Made by a program: the position numbers and the translations under genes
Shown here: positions 1-5,779 of the stretch, one piece after another
How the letters are laid out: the number at the start of each line of letters is the position of its first letter
Position numbering within the stretch: position 1 is the stretch's first letter
Notes under the pieces: model-generated
Told to the model about the DNA's origin: nothing
The model's input: the letters and a program-made list of their open reading frames with translations, nothing else
Databases searched by the model: none
Assembly (NCBI GenBank): GCA_022737715.1
Contig: JAIITD010000037.1
Coordinates: 1-12,916 of the forward strand
Source: Veillonella sp.
GTDB taxonomy: Bacteria > Bacillota > Negativicutes > Veillonellales > Veillonellaceae
DNA length: 12,916 bases
Direction of reading: 5' to 3'

Positions 1-560
1 TTCGCATTGTATTCTACTTTTTTATTTTCAAAGTAGTTATTGCCTTCTGCATCGATGGATACGATGAGTGGACCGAATTCTTTTACACGGCAAGTCCACA
101 AGGTTTCAGGCATACCGAGTTCACGCCAGTTAGCAGACTCGATTTCTTCTACTTCTGTAGCAGCAAGTACGGCATTACCTGCTGGGAATACGCAGTGAAG
201 AGCACCAAAATCTTTACAAGCCCGTGCTGTTTCAGGCCCCATACCGCCTTTACCTACAATAAGACGTACACCAGTTTGCTTTACGAATTCATATTCGAAT
301 TTTTCCATACGCATGGATGTAGTAGGACCTACGGAAATCATTTCGAATTTATCATCCCCATGGTCACGCACGATTGGACCAGCATGCAAGATGGCACCAT
401 TACGAACATCTACTGGTAATTCACGACCGTATTCAACAAGACGTCGATGAGCTACATCACGGCATGTTGTGATGTGACCATTTAAGTAAATAATATCCCC
501 TGCTTTAATACCTTCAAGATCAGATGCTTGGATTGGTGTTGTCAAAATATGTTTAGCCAT
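1..560 (-). CDS. Class I (Fe-S) fumarate hydratase, beta subunit, partial (C-terminus outside window)
   Basis: Beta (C-terminal domain) subunit of a two-subunit, oxygen-sensitive class I hydratase, which with the alpha subunit interconverts malate and fumarate in the cytoplasm. I translated 186 codons from the ATG at 560. The protein begins [20 protein letters not shown] and carries the GPTTSMRM motif and a later GKGGMGPET stretch, both typical of this domain. The start is fixed by the alpha stop codon: the minus strand reads TAATG, so the genes share one base and are probably translationally coupled. The gene continues past base 1, so the 3' end and terminator are not visible. L(+)-tartrate dehydratase beta belongs to the same family and cannot be excluded by sequence alone. 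Fumarase is preferred because no tartrate genes are seen. Confidence 0.88.
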   Translation of the reverse strand, partial: MAKHILTTPIQASDLEGIKAGDIIYLNGHITTCRDVAHRRLVEYGRELPVDVRNGAILHAGPIVRDHGDDKFEMISVGPTTSMRMEKFEYEFVKQTGVRLIVGKGGMGPETARACKDFGALHCVFPAGNAVLAATEVEEIESANWRELGMPETLWTCRVKEFGPLIVSIDAEGNNYFENKKVEYNA

Positions 561-1462
561 TAGAATGTCACTCCTTTGTGAGATAGAATTTCGTACTTAC
601 CGTCTTTATCAAATACCATATGTCCGCGACGATGGTTCCAGCAACCAACGTTAACAGCTACAGAAATTACAGATGGATGACGAGAACCATGTTCGATGTT
701 TACACCCATAAGGGATTTATCACCGCCCATACCTTGAGGTCCAAGATGTAATGCATTAATACCATCTTCTAGTAATTGTTCCATATATGCTGCTTTTTCA
801 TTTTCAGCCTTAGAGGATACAGGACGCATTAAAGCCTTTTTGGACATAACTGCTGCTGTATCGATAGATGTAGCAATACCAACACCAACCAATAATGGAG
901 GACATGCATTCAAGCCATAGCTTGTCATCAAATCTAACACGAATTTAGCAACGCCTTCATAACCTTCACCTGGCATCAATGTTTTACCAGATCCTGGCAA
1001 GGAACAACCGCCACCAGCCATGTAAGGGAAGATTTCTACATCATCACGACCAGGAACGATATCCCACATGATATATGGTGCTGTACGGCCAATGTTTTTA
1101 CCTGTATTAAACTCATCAAATGTTTCTACACAGTTGTGACGAAGCGGTGCATCTTGTGTAGCTTGGTATGTAGCATTACGCAAAATTTCTTCCAATTCAC
1201 CGATTAATGGATAGTTAGAACCTACTTTCACCCAGAATTGCAATACCCCTGTATCTTGGCAAGAAGGACGATTCAATTCGTAAGCAAGATCCATGTTTTT
1301 ATGCATAGTTTCATAAATGGTTTTAGCTAATGGATTTTTTTCATCCGCTGCCAATTCTTTAATCTTAGCTTCCACATCATCAGGTAATTTCTTTGCCATA
1401 TAAGCAATGAACTTGGCGATGACATTTGTCATTTCTTGTACTTGTTGTTCTTTCGTACTCAT
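560..1462 (-). CDS. Class I (Fe-S) fumarate hydratase, alpha subunit
   Basis: Catalytic alpha subunit (300 aa) of the [4Fe-4S] class I fumarase. It forms the active enzyme with the beta subunit encoded immediately downstream. Three cysteines in the expected contexts are the likely cluster ligands: Cys68 (RPSCQDTGV), Cys153 ([11 protein letters not shown]) and Cys187 ([13 protein letters not shown]). An upstream in-frame ATG at 1486 exists, but I chose 1462 (MSTKEQQ) because GGAGG lies 6 nt before it. The gene has its own promoter (1541-1572), a leader of about 70 nt, and lies downstream of the AraC1 terminator. In anaerobes of the Veillonella type this enzyme runs malate to fumarate on the way to succinate and propionate. 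Tartrate dehydratase alpha is the main alternative call. Confidence 0.9.
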   Translation of the reverse strand: MSTKEQQVQEMTNVIAKFIAYMAKKLPDDVEAKIKELAADEKNPLAKTIYETMHKNMDLAYELNRPSCQDTGVLQFWVKVGSNYPLIGELEEILRNATYQATQDAPLRHNCVETFDEFNTGKNIGRTAPYIMWDIVPGRDDVEIFPYMAGGGCSLPGSGKTLMPGEGYEGVAKFVLDLMTSYGLNACPPLLVGVGIATSIDTAAVMSKKALMRPVSSKAENEKAAYMEQLLEDGINALHLGPQGMGGDKSLMGVNIEHGSRHPSVISVAVNVGCWNHRRGHMVFDKDGKYEILSHKGVTF

Positions 1463-1540
1463 CGTAAACCTCCAACAGGACTTCATTATTTAAATACTAA
1501 TTATTTCTGTTTCGGAACTTTAGCTCCTTTCGATGATTTC

Positions 1541-1572
1541 ATTGTACTCTTTTTTCAGGATATAACTATCCA
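1541..1572 (-). promoter_or_regulatory. Fumarase promoter with shared 14-bp element
   Basis: On the minus strand the element TGGATAGTTATATC (1572-1559) is followed after 12 bp by a -10 box TACAAT (1546-1541). There is no good -35 hexamer: the position 17 bp upstream of the -10 falls inside the element, as expected of an activator-dependent promoter. The same 14 bp at the same spacing precede the SemiSWEET -10 box (3974-4005). Here the element has perfect inverted arms, GGATA-TAAC-TATCC on the plus strand. The start point would be near 1534. Confidence 0.7.
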
Positions 1573-1682
1573 ATTTACAAGTTCATTTTTATTGGTGAAA
1601 GTCTATAAAACTCATACAAAATCCCCCTAATCATTCTTGTTCACGCCATCACAAATATACAATTTTGCCTATATAAACGTAC

Positions 1683-1718
1683 AAAAAAGAGCACTGCTAT
1701 CGAAAAGCAATGCTCTTT
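1683..1718 (-). terminator. Intrinsic terminator of AraC1
   Basis: In the minus-strand RNA a 13-bp stem (AAAGAGCAUUGCU with AGCAGUGCUCUUU, one U-G wobble) closes a 7-nt loop and runs into six U residues. It lies about 60 nt after the AraC1 stop and before the fumarase promoter, so it insulates fumarase from AraC1. Confidence 0.9.
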
Positions 1719-1744
1719 CACCATATTTTTTAATAGGATTAACA

Positions 1745-1781
1745 AATATACAAAATCACCTATACCTAATGATTGTATATT
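1745..1781 (-). repeat. Inverted repeat (dyad box A) overlapping the AraC1 stop codon
   Basis: Perfect 9-bp arms, AATATACAA (1745-1753) and TTGTATATT (1773-1781), enclose a 19-nt loop containing AATCACCTA and CTAAT. The counterpart after AraC2 (4161-4197) keeps the loop sequence while the arms change in a compensating way. Both boxes lie 25-27 bp upstream of the respective terminator. It may be an operator or an RNA structure; the sequence alone does not decide. Confidence 0.6.
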
Positions 1782-2796
1782 ATAATTCCGCTACAACAGA
1801 TTTAAGTTGTTTTTTTACAGTCTGTAACTTTTGATTGGCTTCATCTAGCTCAACCTTATATTGCAAATCATCACGATAAGGAACGAAAGATTCTAGTATT
1901 CTTATAATATCTTGTTCTTGGGTAGAAATCATTTCCTTCCAGTCATGTAGCTTAGTTTTACGCCCCAGCTCTTTCGCTTGCTTACGGTATTCTGAAGGTG
2001 TTGTATGAAAATGCTTTTTAAAGGACACATTAAAGGCTTTGATATCTGCAAATCCACAATCACTCGCAATATGAGCCACACTATCTGTAGAATTAGCCAA
2101 ACGAACAGTGGCCTCACGCAATCTCAAGCGCAACACATATTCTAAAAAAGAAACACCTAATTGGCGTTTAAAAAACTGAGATGTATAGTTCACATTATAA
2201 CCACCGATTTGGGCAATATCTTCTAATTCAATCTTTTGCTGATAATTTTTATCTATATAGGCAATCATCTTATCGAAGGTAGCCACCGTCATATCAACAG
2301 GCTTACCATGCATCAACTTAACTGCATCAATCTCACTATATAGATTACTAGCTAATGACAAATAGTGATGCTCTAACCACAACCGATTATCTGGGCTTTC
2401 ACCATCTACCATCAACAACATCATCATAGCCGCATGATGACGCAAGGATGTAAAGAATGGATTGTGACGATTCGATTCATCTGAACGTACTACAAATTGA
2501 TACATTCCAAAGTTCGGATCAAATTGTTGAAAGAAATCCTTACCTACATGAATAACCAATGCTGTCGTATCCTGCTCTAATGCCAACGTAGCATGCCCCA
2601 CTTGAGGGGAAATAATGATAGAGTCGAGAGGTTCCATTGTAAAAACCTCACTATTACAACTCATCTCAATGCGCCCTTTTAAGAGAATAAGAATCTCAGT
2701 CTCTCCATGCCAGTTGTAATGATAGGTACTTATCTTATATATATGGCTACTAAAATCGATATGATTATGTTTATAGGTATAGTAAAAGTAATCCAT
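1780..2796 (-). CDS. AraC-family transcriptional regulator with N-terminal cupin domain (AraC1)
   Basis: 338-aa DNA-binding regulator. Residues about 20-90 form a cupin-like ligand/dimerisation domain (YNWHGETEIL, then LKGRIEM and SPQVGHA). Residues about 172-280 are the double helix-turn-helix AraC domain (DIAQIGGYNVNYTSQFFKR; then IASDCGFADIKAFNVSFKKHF followed by TPSEYRK). A 55-residue tail ends in a leucine-spaced, probably coiled-coil helix. The paralogue at 4264-5286 is about 74% identical over 107 residues of the HTH region by my count. The start is set by homology to that paralogue; GGAG lies 12 nt upstream in both genes, which is long but conserved. It follows the Yip1-like gene by 51 bp and may be co-transcribed with it. 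The likely target is the fumarase promoter downstream, inferred from the shared module layout. The ligand is unknown. Confidence 0.88.
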   Translation of the reverse strand: MDYFYYTYKHNHIDFSSHIYKISTYHYNWHGETEILILLKGRIEMSCNSEVFTMEPLDSIIISPQVGHATLALEQDTTALVIHVGKDFFQQFDPNFGMYQFVVRSDESNRHNPFFTSLRHHAAMMMLLMVDGESPDNRLWLEHHYLSLASNLYSEIDAVKLMHGKPVDMTVATFDKMIAYIDKNYQQKIELEDIAQIGGYNVNYTSQFFKRQLGVSFLEYVLRLRLREATVRLANSTDSVAHIASDCGFADIKAFNVSFKKHFHTTPSEYRKQAKELGRKTKLHDWKEMISTQEQDIIRILESFVPYRDDLQYKVELDEANQKLQTVKKQLKSVVAEL

Positions 2797-2847
2797 AACT
2801 ACAAAGTTCTCCCTAATAAATCAAACACTAATTATAGTTTTTGAATT

Positions 2848-3489
2848 TTAAAACCCAATTTTCTCTAATAGAGATAGTACAAACATAGAAATACCTCCAC
2901 CGATTCCACCGGCTACAACTATTGTCAAATATGGAATATCAAGAACAGTCTTAAACGTTTTAAAAAACAGCACTATCTGTAAAAGTCCACAGGTTAAGGT
3001 TGTCCCCAAAATTACTGCGCCTGCGAAAACCATATTAACAATATTTGTCAGTACAGAAACAGACATAAGGGAAAAAATAAATAACTCTATACTCTTAACT
3101 AAAAATATTTCAGAATAAGCATATAAATACACCATAAAAACTCGTTTTAATGTTAATGCTGCGTCGGCCCCTCTTGCTATCAATAAAAAGATAGGCACGA
3201 ACACAACAGACATAATGACAAAAGTTACAAATGAACCTACTATATGCATTGCAAGAGTAGGATTAATTAAAAGTTCAACTAATGTTGTTGTAGATTCAGG
3301 TTTTAATAAATTAACGCTTATACTCCCTAAGCTCATAATTAATAGCATTAATACTATATAAAATATAAGTGCTTTTATAGCTTCCTTTATCGTCCCTCTT
3401 GCTTGAAAGTATGGTAACCATAAGTTAGGTCGTATTACTGCATTAAAAATTTGTCTATATACACTTACGAAATCAGTACTATTAATCAC
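2848..3489 (-). CDS. Integral membrane protein, Yip1-like (tentative family)
   Basis: 213-aa hydrophobic protein with about five predicted membrane segments (around residues 37-60, 82-105, 118-142, 148-175 and 184-208). A short amphipathic N-terminus holds FNAVIRPNLWLPYFQ. The overall layout resembles Yip1-domain proteins of Firmicutes, often near regulatory or envelope genes, but I see no decisive motif and the family call is a guess. The start is GTG at 3489 with GGAGAG upstream at good spacing. It is the first gene of a possible two-gene unit with AraC1 (51-bp gap). Its sequence is more AT-rich than its neighbours. A terminator-like hairpin lies directly before its ribosome binding site, so its expression may be low or attenuated. 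The molecular function is unknown. Confidence 0.55.
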   Translation of the reverse strand: MINSTDFVSVYRQIFNAVIRPNLWLPYFQARGTIKEAIKALIFYIVLMLLIMSLGSISVNLLKPESTTTLVELLINPTLAMHIVGSFVTFVIMSVVFVPIFLLIARGADAALTLKRVFMVYLYAYSEIFLVKSIELFIFSLMSVSVLTNIVNMVFAGAVILGTTLTCGLLQIVLFFKTFKTVLDIPYLTIVVAGGIGGGISMFVLSLLEKIGF

Positions 3490-3515
3490 AAATACATCTC
3501 TCCATTATTTATATC

Positions 3516-3551
3516 AAAAATGCATCCCCTATTAATATAAGGGATGCATTT
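3516..3551 (-). terminator. Intrinsic terminator or attenuator between SemiSWEET and the Yip1-like gene
   Basis: In the minus-strand RNA an 11-bp stem (AAAUGCAUCCC with GGGAUGCAUUU) closes a 12-nt loop and continues into a short U-run. It lies 104 nt past the SemiSWEET stop and only 26 nt before the GTG of the Yip1-like gene. It therefore either ends the SemiSWEET transcript or attenuates a transcript starting near 3598. Confidence 0.75.
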
Positions 3552-3605
3552 ATTATGATATATATGGTTAACGACGGTCAACAGCATCATTAAAATTATC
3601 TATTT

Positions 3606-3632
3606 ATTATAGTCTACGATGCGAGTGTTCAA
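3606..3632 (-). promoter_or_regulatory. Possible promoter for the Yip1-like gene and AraC1
   Basis: Minus-strand TTGAAC (3632-3627) and a perfect -10 TATAAT (3611-3606), separated by 15 bp, which is short. If used, the transcript starts near 3598 and runs through the hairpin at 3516-3551 before reaching the start codon. Confidence 0.4.
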
Positions 3633-3654
3633 TGTTGATCTCTTATATGCGAAA

Positions 3655-3921
3655 TTACATAAGAGCTGTAATAGCTGCTGCTAAACCGAAGAAGATACCT
3701 GGTGCATTAGCCAATGCAACTGGAATATCTCTATGTTCTTTAAACAAACCATAGGCCACCCATAATGTACAGTTGATAGCAGCTACAAGTGGTTGAATCC
3801 AATCGCCTGTGCCTGGATGTGCAAGGTTATTCATAATTTGTGGGAAATAAGATACATACATTGCTACGGCTGTAACTGTTGCAACTTTACCTACGTTTTC
3901 CATGAATTTAATACGAGTCAT
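3655..3921 (-). CDS. SemiSWEET-type transporter (PQ-loop/MtN3 family)
   Basis: 88-aa protein with three membrane segments, the size of bacterial SemiSWEET half-transporters, which work as homodimers in the inner membrane. Visible family features are the PQ motif in the first segment (SYFPQIMNN, residues 24-32), a central tryptophan (CTLWVAYGLF, Trp54) and the NAPGIFFG stretch in the third segment (Asn72), matching the Trp/Asn pair that lines the substrate pocket in known SemiSWEETs. The start at 3921 (MTRIKF) is chosen because GGAGG lies 5 nt upstream; a start 12 nt earlier lacks such a site. Known members move sugars by facilitated diffusion. Here the substrate is open, since the promoter shares a regulatory element with fumarase rather than with sugar genes. 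Confidence 0.88.
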   Translation of the reverse strand: MTRIKFMENVGKVATVTAVAMYVSYFPQIMNNLAHPGTGDWIQPLVAAINCTLWVAYGLFKEHRDIPVALANAPGIFFGLAAAITALM

Positions 3922-3973
3922 TATATCCTCCAAAATTAGTAACTGAATACGTGTTTGTTATCTGATGAATCAT

Positions 3974-4005
3974 ATTCTACTCGTTTTGGACGATATAACT
4001 ATCCA
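3974..4005 (-). promoter_or_regulatory. SemiSWEET promoter with shared 14-bp element
   Basis: Minus-strand TGGATAGTTATATC (4005-3992), then 12 bp, then -10 TAGAAT (3979-3974): the same element and geometry as at the fumarase promoter (1541-1572). The four bases before the -10 (CGAG here, AGAG there) are also nearly the same, while surrounding sequence differs. The start point would be near 3967, giving a leader of about 45 nt. Confidence 0.7.
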
Positions 4006-4103
4006 TATTAAAAGGTAGTTTTCTAGGTAAAATCACAGAAAATATATTGAATTATCACTATTTTTCTCACTTTGATTAATCTCAAATCTATAAATTATCC
4101 TAT

Positions 4104-4136
4104 AAAAAAAGCACTACTTATCAACAGTAATGCTCT
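4104..4136 (-). terminator. Intrinsic terminator of AraC2
   Basis: In the minus-strand RNA a 9-bp stem (AGCAUUACU with AGUAGUGCU, one U-G wobble) closes the 7-nt loop GUUGAUA and is followed by seven U residues. Its position relative to AraC2 and the SemiSWEET promoter matches the AraC1 terminator in the paralogous module. Confidence 0.85.
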
Positions 4137-4160
4137 TCTAAGAAATATATGGTTTTTTGA

Positions 4161-4197
4161 TATATAGAAAATCACCTAGGTCTAATTTTTCTATATA
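4161..4197 (-). repeat. Inverted repeat (dyad box B) downstream of AraC2
   Basis: Perfect 11-bp arms, TATATAGAAAA (4161-4171) and TTTTCTATATA (4187-4197), enclose a 15-nt loop. The loop keeps TCACCTA and CTAAT from box A (1745-1781). Compared with box A the C-G pair in the arm has become G-C on both sides, so the symmetry is preserved through change. It lies about 67 bp after the AraC2 stop and 25 bp before the terminator. Confidence 0.6.
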
Positions 4198-4263
4198 CTA
4201 CAAAAAATATTTTGCTTGCATGGTAAAAGTTCTACCATTATCACGCCCTACTATAGATATTAA

Positions 4264-5286
4264 TTACAATTCGCTAACAACATCGGCGAGCTTCGCTTTC
4301 AATGATTCTAGCTTGTTGCTCATGTACTCTAACTCCGCCTTTGCTCTAGCATCATCTTCATAAGACAAGAAGGAATGCAGGAGCTCGAGTACATCTTGAT
4401 TTTCAACGGAAATAATTTCCTTTGAACCTTGTACTATTGTTTTACGTCCAATTTTTTTCACTTGCTTTCGATATTCTGTAGGTGTCATACGAAAATGCTT
4501 TTTGAAAGCCACATTAAAGGCCTTAATATCGGAAAATCCACAACTACTTGCAATCCGTGCCACAGCCTCATCCGTGTTAGTTAATTGTGTTGTAGCATCT
4601 CGTAGTCTTAACCGCAATACATAGTCCACAAAGGAAATCCCCATTTGTCGTTTAAAGAATTGAGATGTATAAGCCACATTATAGCCACCAATTTTTGCAA
4701 TATCCTCAAACTCTAGCTTTTGTTGGTAATGCTCATCGATATAGGCAATCATTTTATCAAAGGTAGCCGGTTTAATATCACCAGGCCGTGCATTTTCATG
4801 AACTTTTTTTACTGGATCAAATTCTCTAAATACATCACCGGCTAAAGCCAAGTAATGATGCTCTATCCACATGCGGTGAATTGGATTTTCACCTTTATGC
4901 ATCAGTAACATCGTCATAGCCGCATGATGGCGTAAGGTCGTAAAAAACTCATTATAACGTGTACTCGCATCAGAACGAACAACAAACTCATACATGCCAA
5001 AATCAGGGTCATACTGTTGATAAAATTCATTCCCGACATGAACAACAAAGGCAACCACGTCCTCTTCAAGCGCTAGTGTTGAATGTCCCACCTGAGGCGA
5101 AATAACGACAACATCAAGAGGTTCCATTGTAAAAGTCTCATCATTACAACTCATCTCAACACGACCCTTTAAGAGAATAAAAATCTCTGTTCCCCCGTGC
5201 CAATTGTAACTATAAGTACCAACCTTATATATACTACTGCTAAACTCTATATAATTGTGCTTATAGGTATAATCGAAATAATCCAT
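4264..5286 (-). CDS. AraC-family transcriptional regulator, paralogue of AraC1 (AraC2)
   Basis: 340-aa regulator of the same build as AraC1: cupin-like N-terminal domain (YNWHGGTEIFILLKGRVEM, then SPQVGHS), double HTH (DIAKIGGYNVAYTSQFFKR; IASSCGFSDIKAFNVAFKKHF; TPTEYRK), and a C-terminal tail of about 55 residues with regularly spaced leucines. The start at 5286 (MDYFDYTYKHN) matches AraC1 MDYFYYTYKHN and has GGAG 12 nt upstream, as in the paralogue. An in-frame TTG at 5310 and ATG at 5304 would add 6 to 8 residues with no counterpart in AraC1. It stands alone between a promoter at 5344-5372 and the terminator at 4104-4136. The inferred target is SemiSWEET, directly downstream; the ligand is unknown. 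A long tandem repeat array lies upstream of its promoter. Confidence 0.87.
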   Translation of the reverse strand: MDYFDYTYKHNYIEFSSSIYKVGTYSYNWHGGTEIFILLKGRVEMSCNDETFTMEPLDVVVISPQVGHSTLALEEDVVAFVVHVGNEFYQQYDPDFGMYEFVVRSDASTRYNEFFTTLRHHAAMTMLLMHKGENPIHRMWIEHHYLALAGDVFREFDPVKKVHENARPGDIKPATFDKMIAYIDEHYQQKLEFEDIAKIGGYNVAYTSQFFKRQMGISFVDYVLRLRLRDATTQLTNTDEAVARIASSCGFSDIKAFNVAFKKHFRMTPTEYRKQVKKIGRKTIVQGSKEIISVENQDVLELLHSFLSYEDDARAKAELEYMSNKLESLKAKLADVVSEL

Positions 5287-5308
5287 AGCATCTAACCGCT
5301 CCATATGC

Positions 5309-5341
5309 AAAAAGCATCTCTTCTAACTTATGAGATGTTTT
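5309..5341 (-). terminator. Terminator-like hairpin just upstream of AraC2
   Basis: In the minus-strand RNA CAUCUC pairs with GAGAUG across an 11-nt loop, flanked by AAAA and, after one bulged C, UUUUU. It is weaker than the other terminators here. It lies just ahead of the AraC2 ribosome binding site, so it could stop read-through from the repeat array or form a leader hairpin. Confidence 0.45.
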
Positions 5342-5343
5342 CA

Positions 5344-5372
5344 TTATTATATATTTATTTAACTGTGGTCAA
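5344..5372 (-). promoter_or_regulatory. Likely AraC2 promoter
   Basis: Minus-strand -35 TTGACC (5372-5367) with either TATAAT at 15 bp (5351-5346) or TAATAA at 17 bp (5349-5344). Just upstream on the plus strand, AATATCT occurs twice at an exact 10-bp step (5374-5380 and 5384-5390), a geometry suitable for an AraC-type protein. Confidence 0.5.
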
Positions 5373-5393
5373 TAATATCTTTCAATATCTATT

Positions 5394-5744
5394 CCGATAC
5401 ATACTGTTCCCAAAATTAGTACAGGTCTGTTCTATTCGTAGCACGCCCATACATATAGTTTCAGAATTAGTACACGCCTGTACTATTTGCAACGAGCTAT
5501 ACATATGGTCCTAGAATTAGTACAGGTCCGTTGTATTCGCGATGAGTCTATACATGCAGTCCTAGAATTAGTACACGCCTGTTCTATTTGTAACGAGCCT
5601 ATACATATGGTTCCAAAATTAGTACAGGCCTGTTCTATTTGCAACTAACCTATACATACTGTTCCCAAAATTAGTACAGGCCTGTTGTATTCGTGATGAT
5701 TCTACACATTGGGTCCCTGAATTAGAACAGGCCTGTACTAATTT
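5394..5744. repeat. Tandem array of ~51-bp units with dyad cores
   Basis: Six full units begin at 5414, 5465, 5515, 5566, 5617 and 5669 (lengths 51, 50, 51, 51, 52, 51). A partial tail precedes them (5394-5413) and a partial head follows (5720-5744). Each unit begins AATTAGTACA, continues with a GCCTGTTCTATT-like right arm, and later has CTATACATA followed by a GGTCC-like segment. The core TAGTACA-N4-TGTTCTA is nearly symmetric. Units diverge by point changes over their whole length and there are no unrelated spacers, so this is not a CRISPR array. It is non-coding and lies between the moeA terminator and the AraC2 promoter. It may be an operator array or an intergenic repeat family. Confidence 0.85.
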
Positions 5745-5771
5745 AAAAAGGGACTCATACATGAGTCCCTT
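5745..5771 (-). terminator. Intrinsic terminator of the thiT-mobAB-moeA operon
   Basis: In the minus-strand RNA AAGGGACUCA pairs with UGAGUCCCUU around a 4-nt loop and is followed by a run of U residues. It starts 8 nt after the moeA stop codon. Confidence 0.88.
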
Positions 5772-5779
5772 GTAATTTA

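Larger units (their letters stand above)
1463..1779. other. 317-bp intergenic region between AraC1 and fumarase
   Basis: No gene seen. From high to low coordinates it holds an inverted repeat overlapping the AraC1 stop (1745-1781), the AraC1 terminator (1683-1718), two degenerate copies of the inverted-repeat sequence (about 1650-1676 and 1612-1634), the fumarase promoter (1541-1572) and the fumarase leader. The leader has a spare Shine-Dalgarno-like AAAGGAG (about 1525-1531) with no start codon at a useful distance. Confidence 0.7.
3922..4263. other. 342-bp intergenic region between AraC2 and SemiSWEET
   Basis: No gene seen. It mirrors the AraC1-fumarase gap: inverted repeat (4161-4197), terminator (4104-4136), a loosely related sequence with AAAATCAC and CTAGGT (about 4020-4045), then the SemiSWEET promoter (3974-4005) and leader. 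Confidence 0.65.

Noticed and set aside
195..419. Short plus-strand frame in the fumarase beta region
   Set aside because: It lies wholly antisense to the well-supported fumarase beta gene and resembles no protein I know.
5394..5744. CRISPR array
   Set aside because: The full ~51-bp unit is similar from copy to copy, with changes spread over its length. There are no unrelated spacers and no cas genes.
5394..5744. LexA/SOS-type boxes in the array (GAAC...GTTC-like arms)
   Set aside because: Firmicute LexA sites have GAAC-N4-GTTC. Here most left arms read GTAC and the spacing is wrong, and no SOS gene is adjacent.
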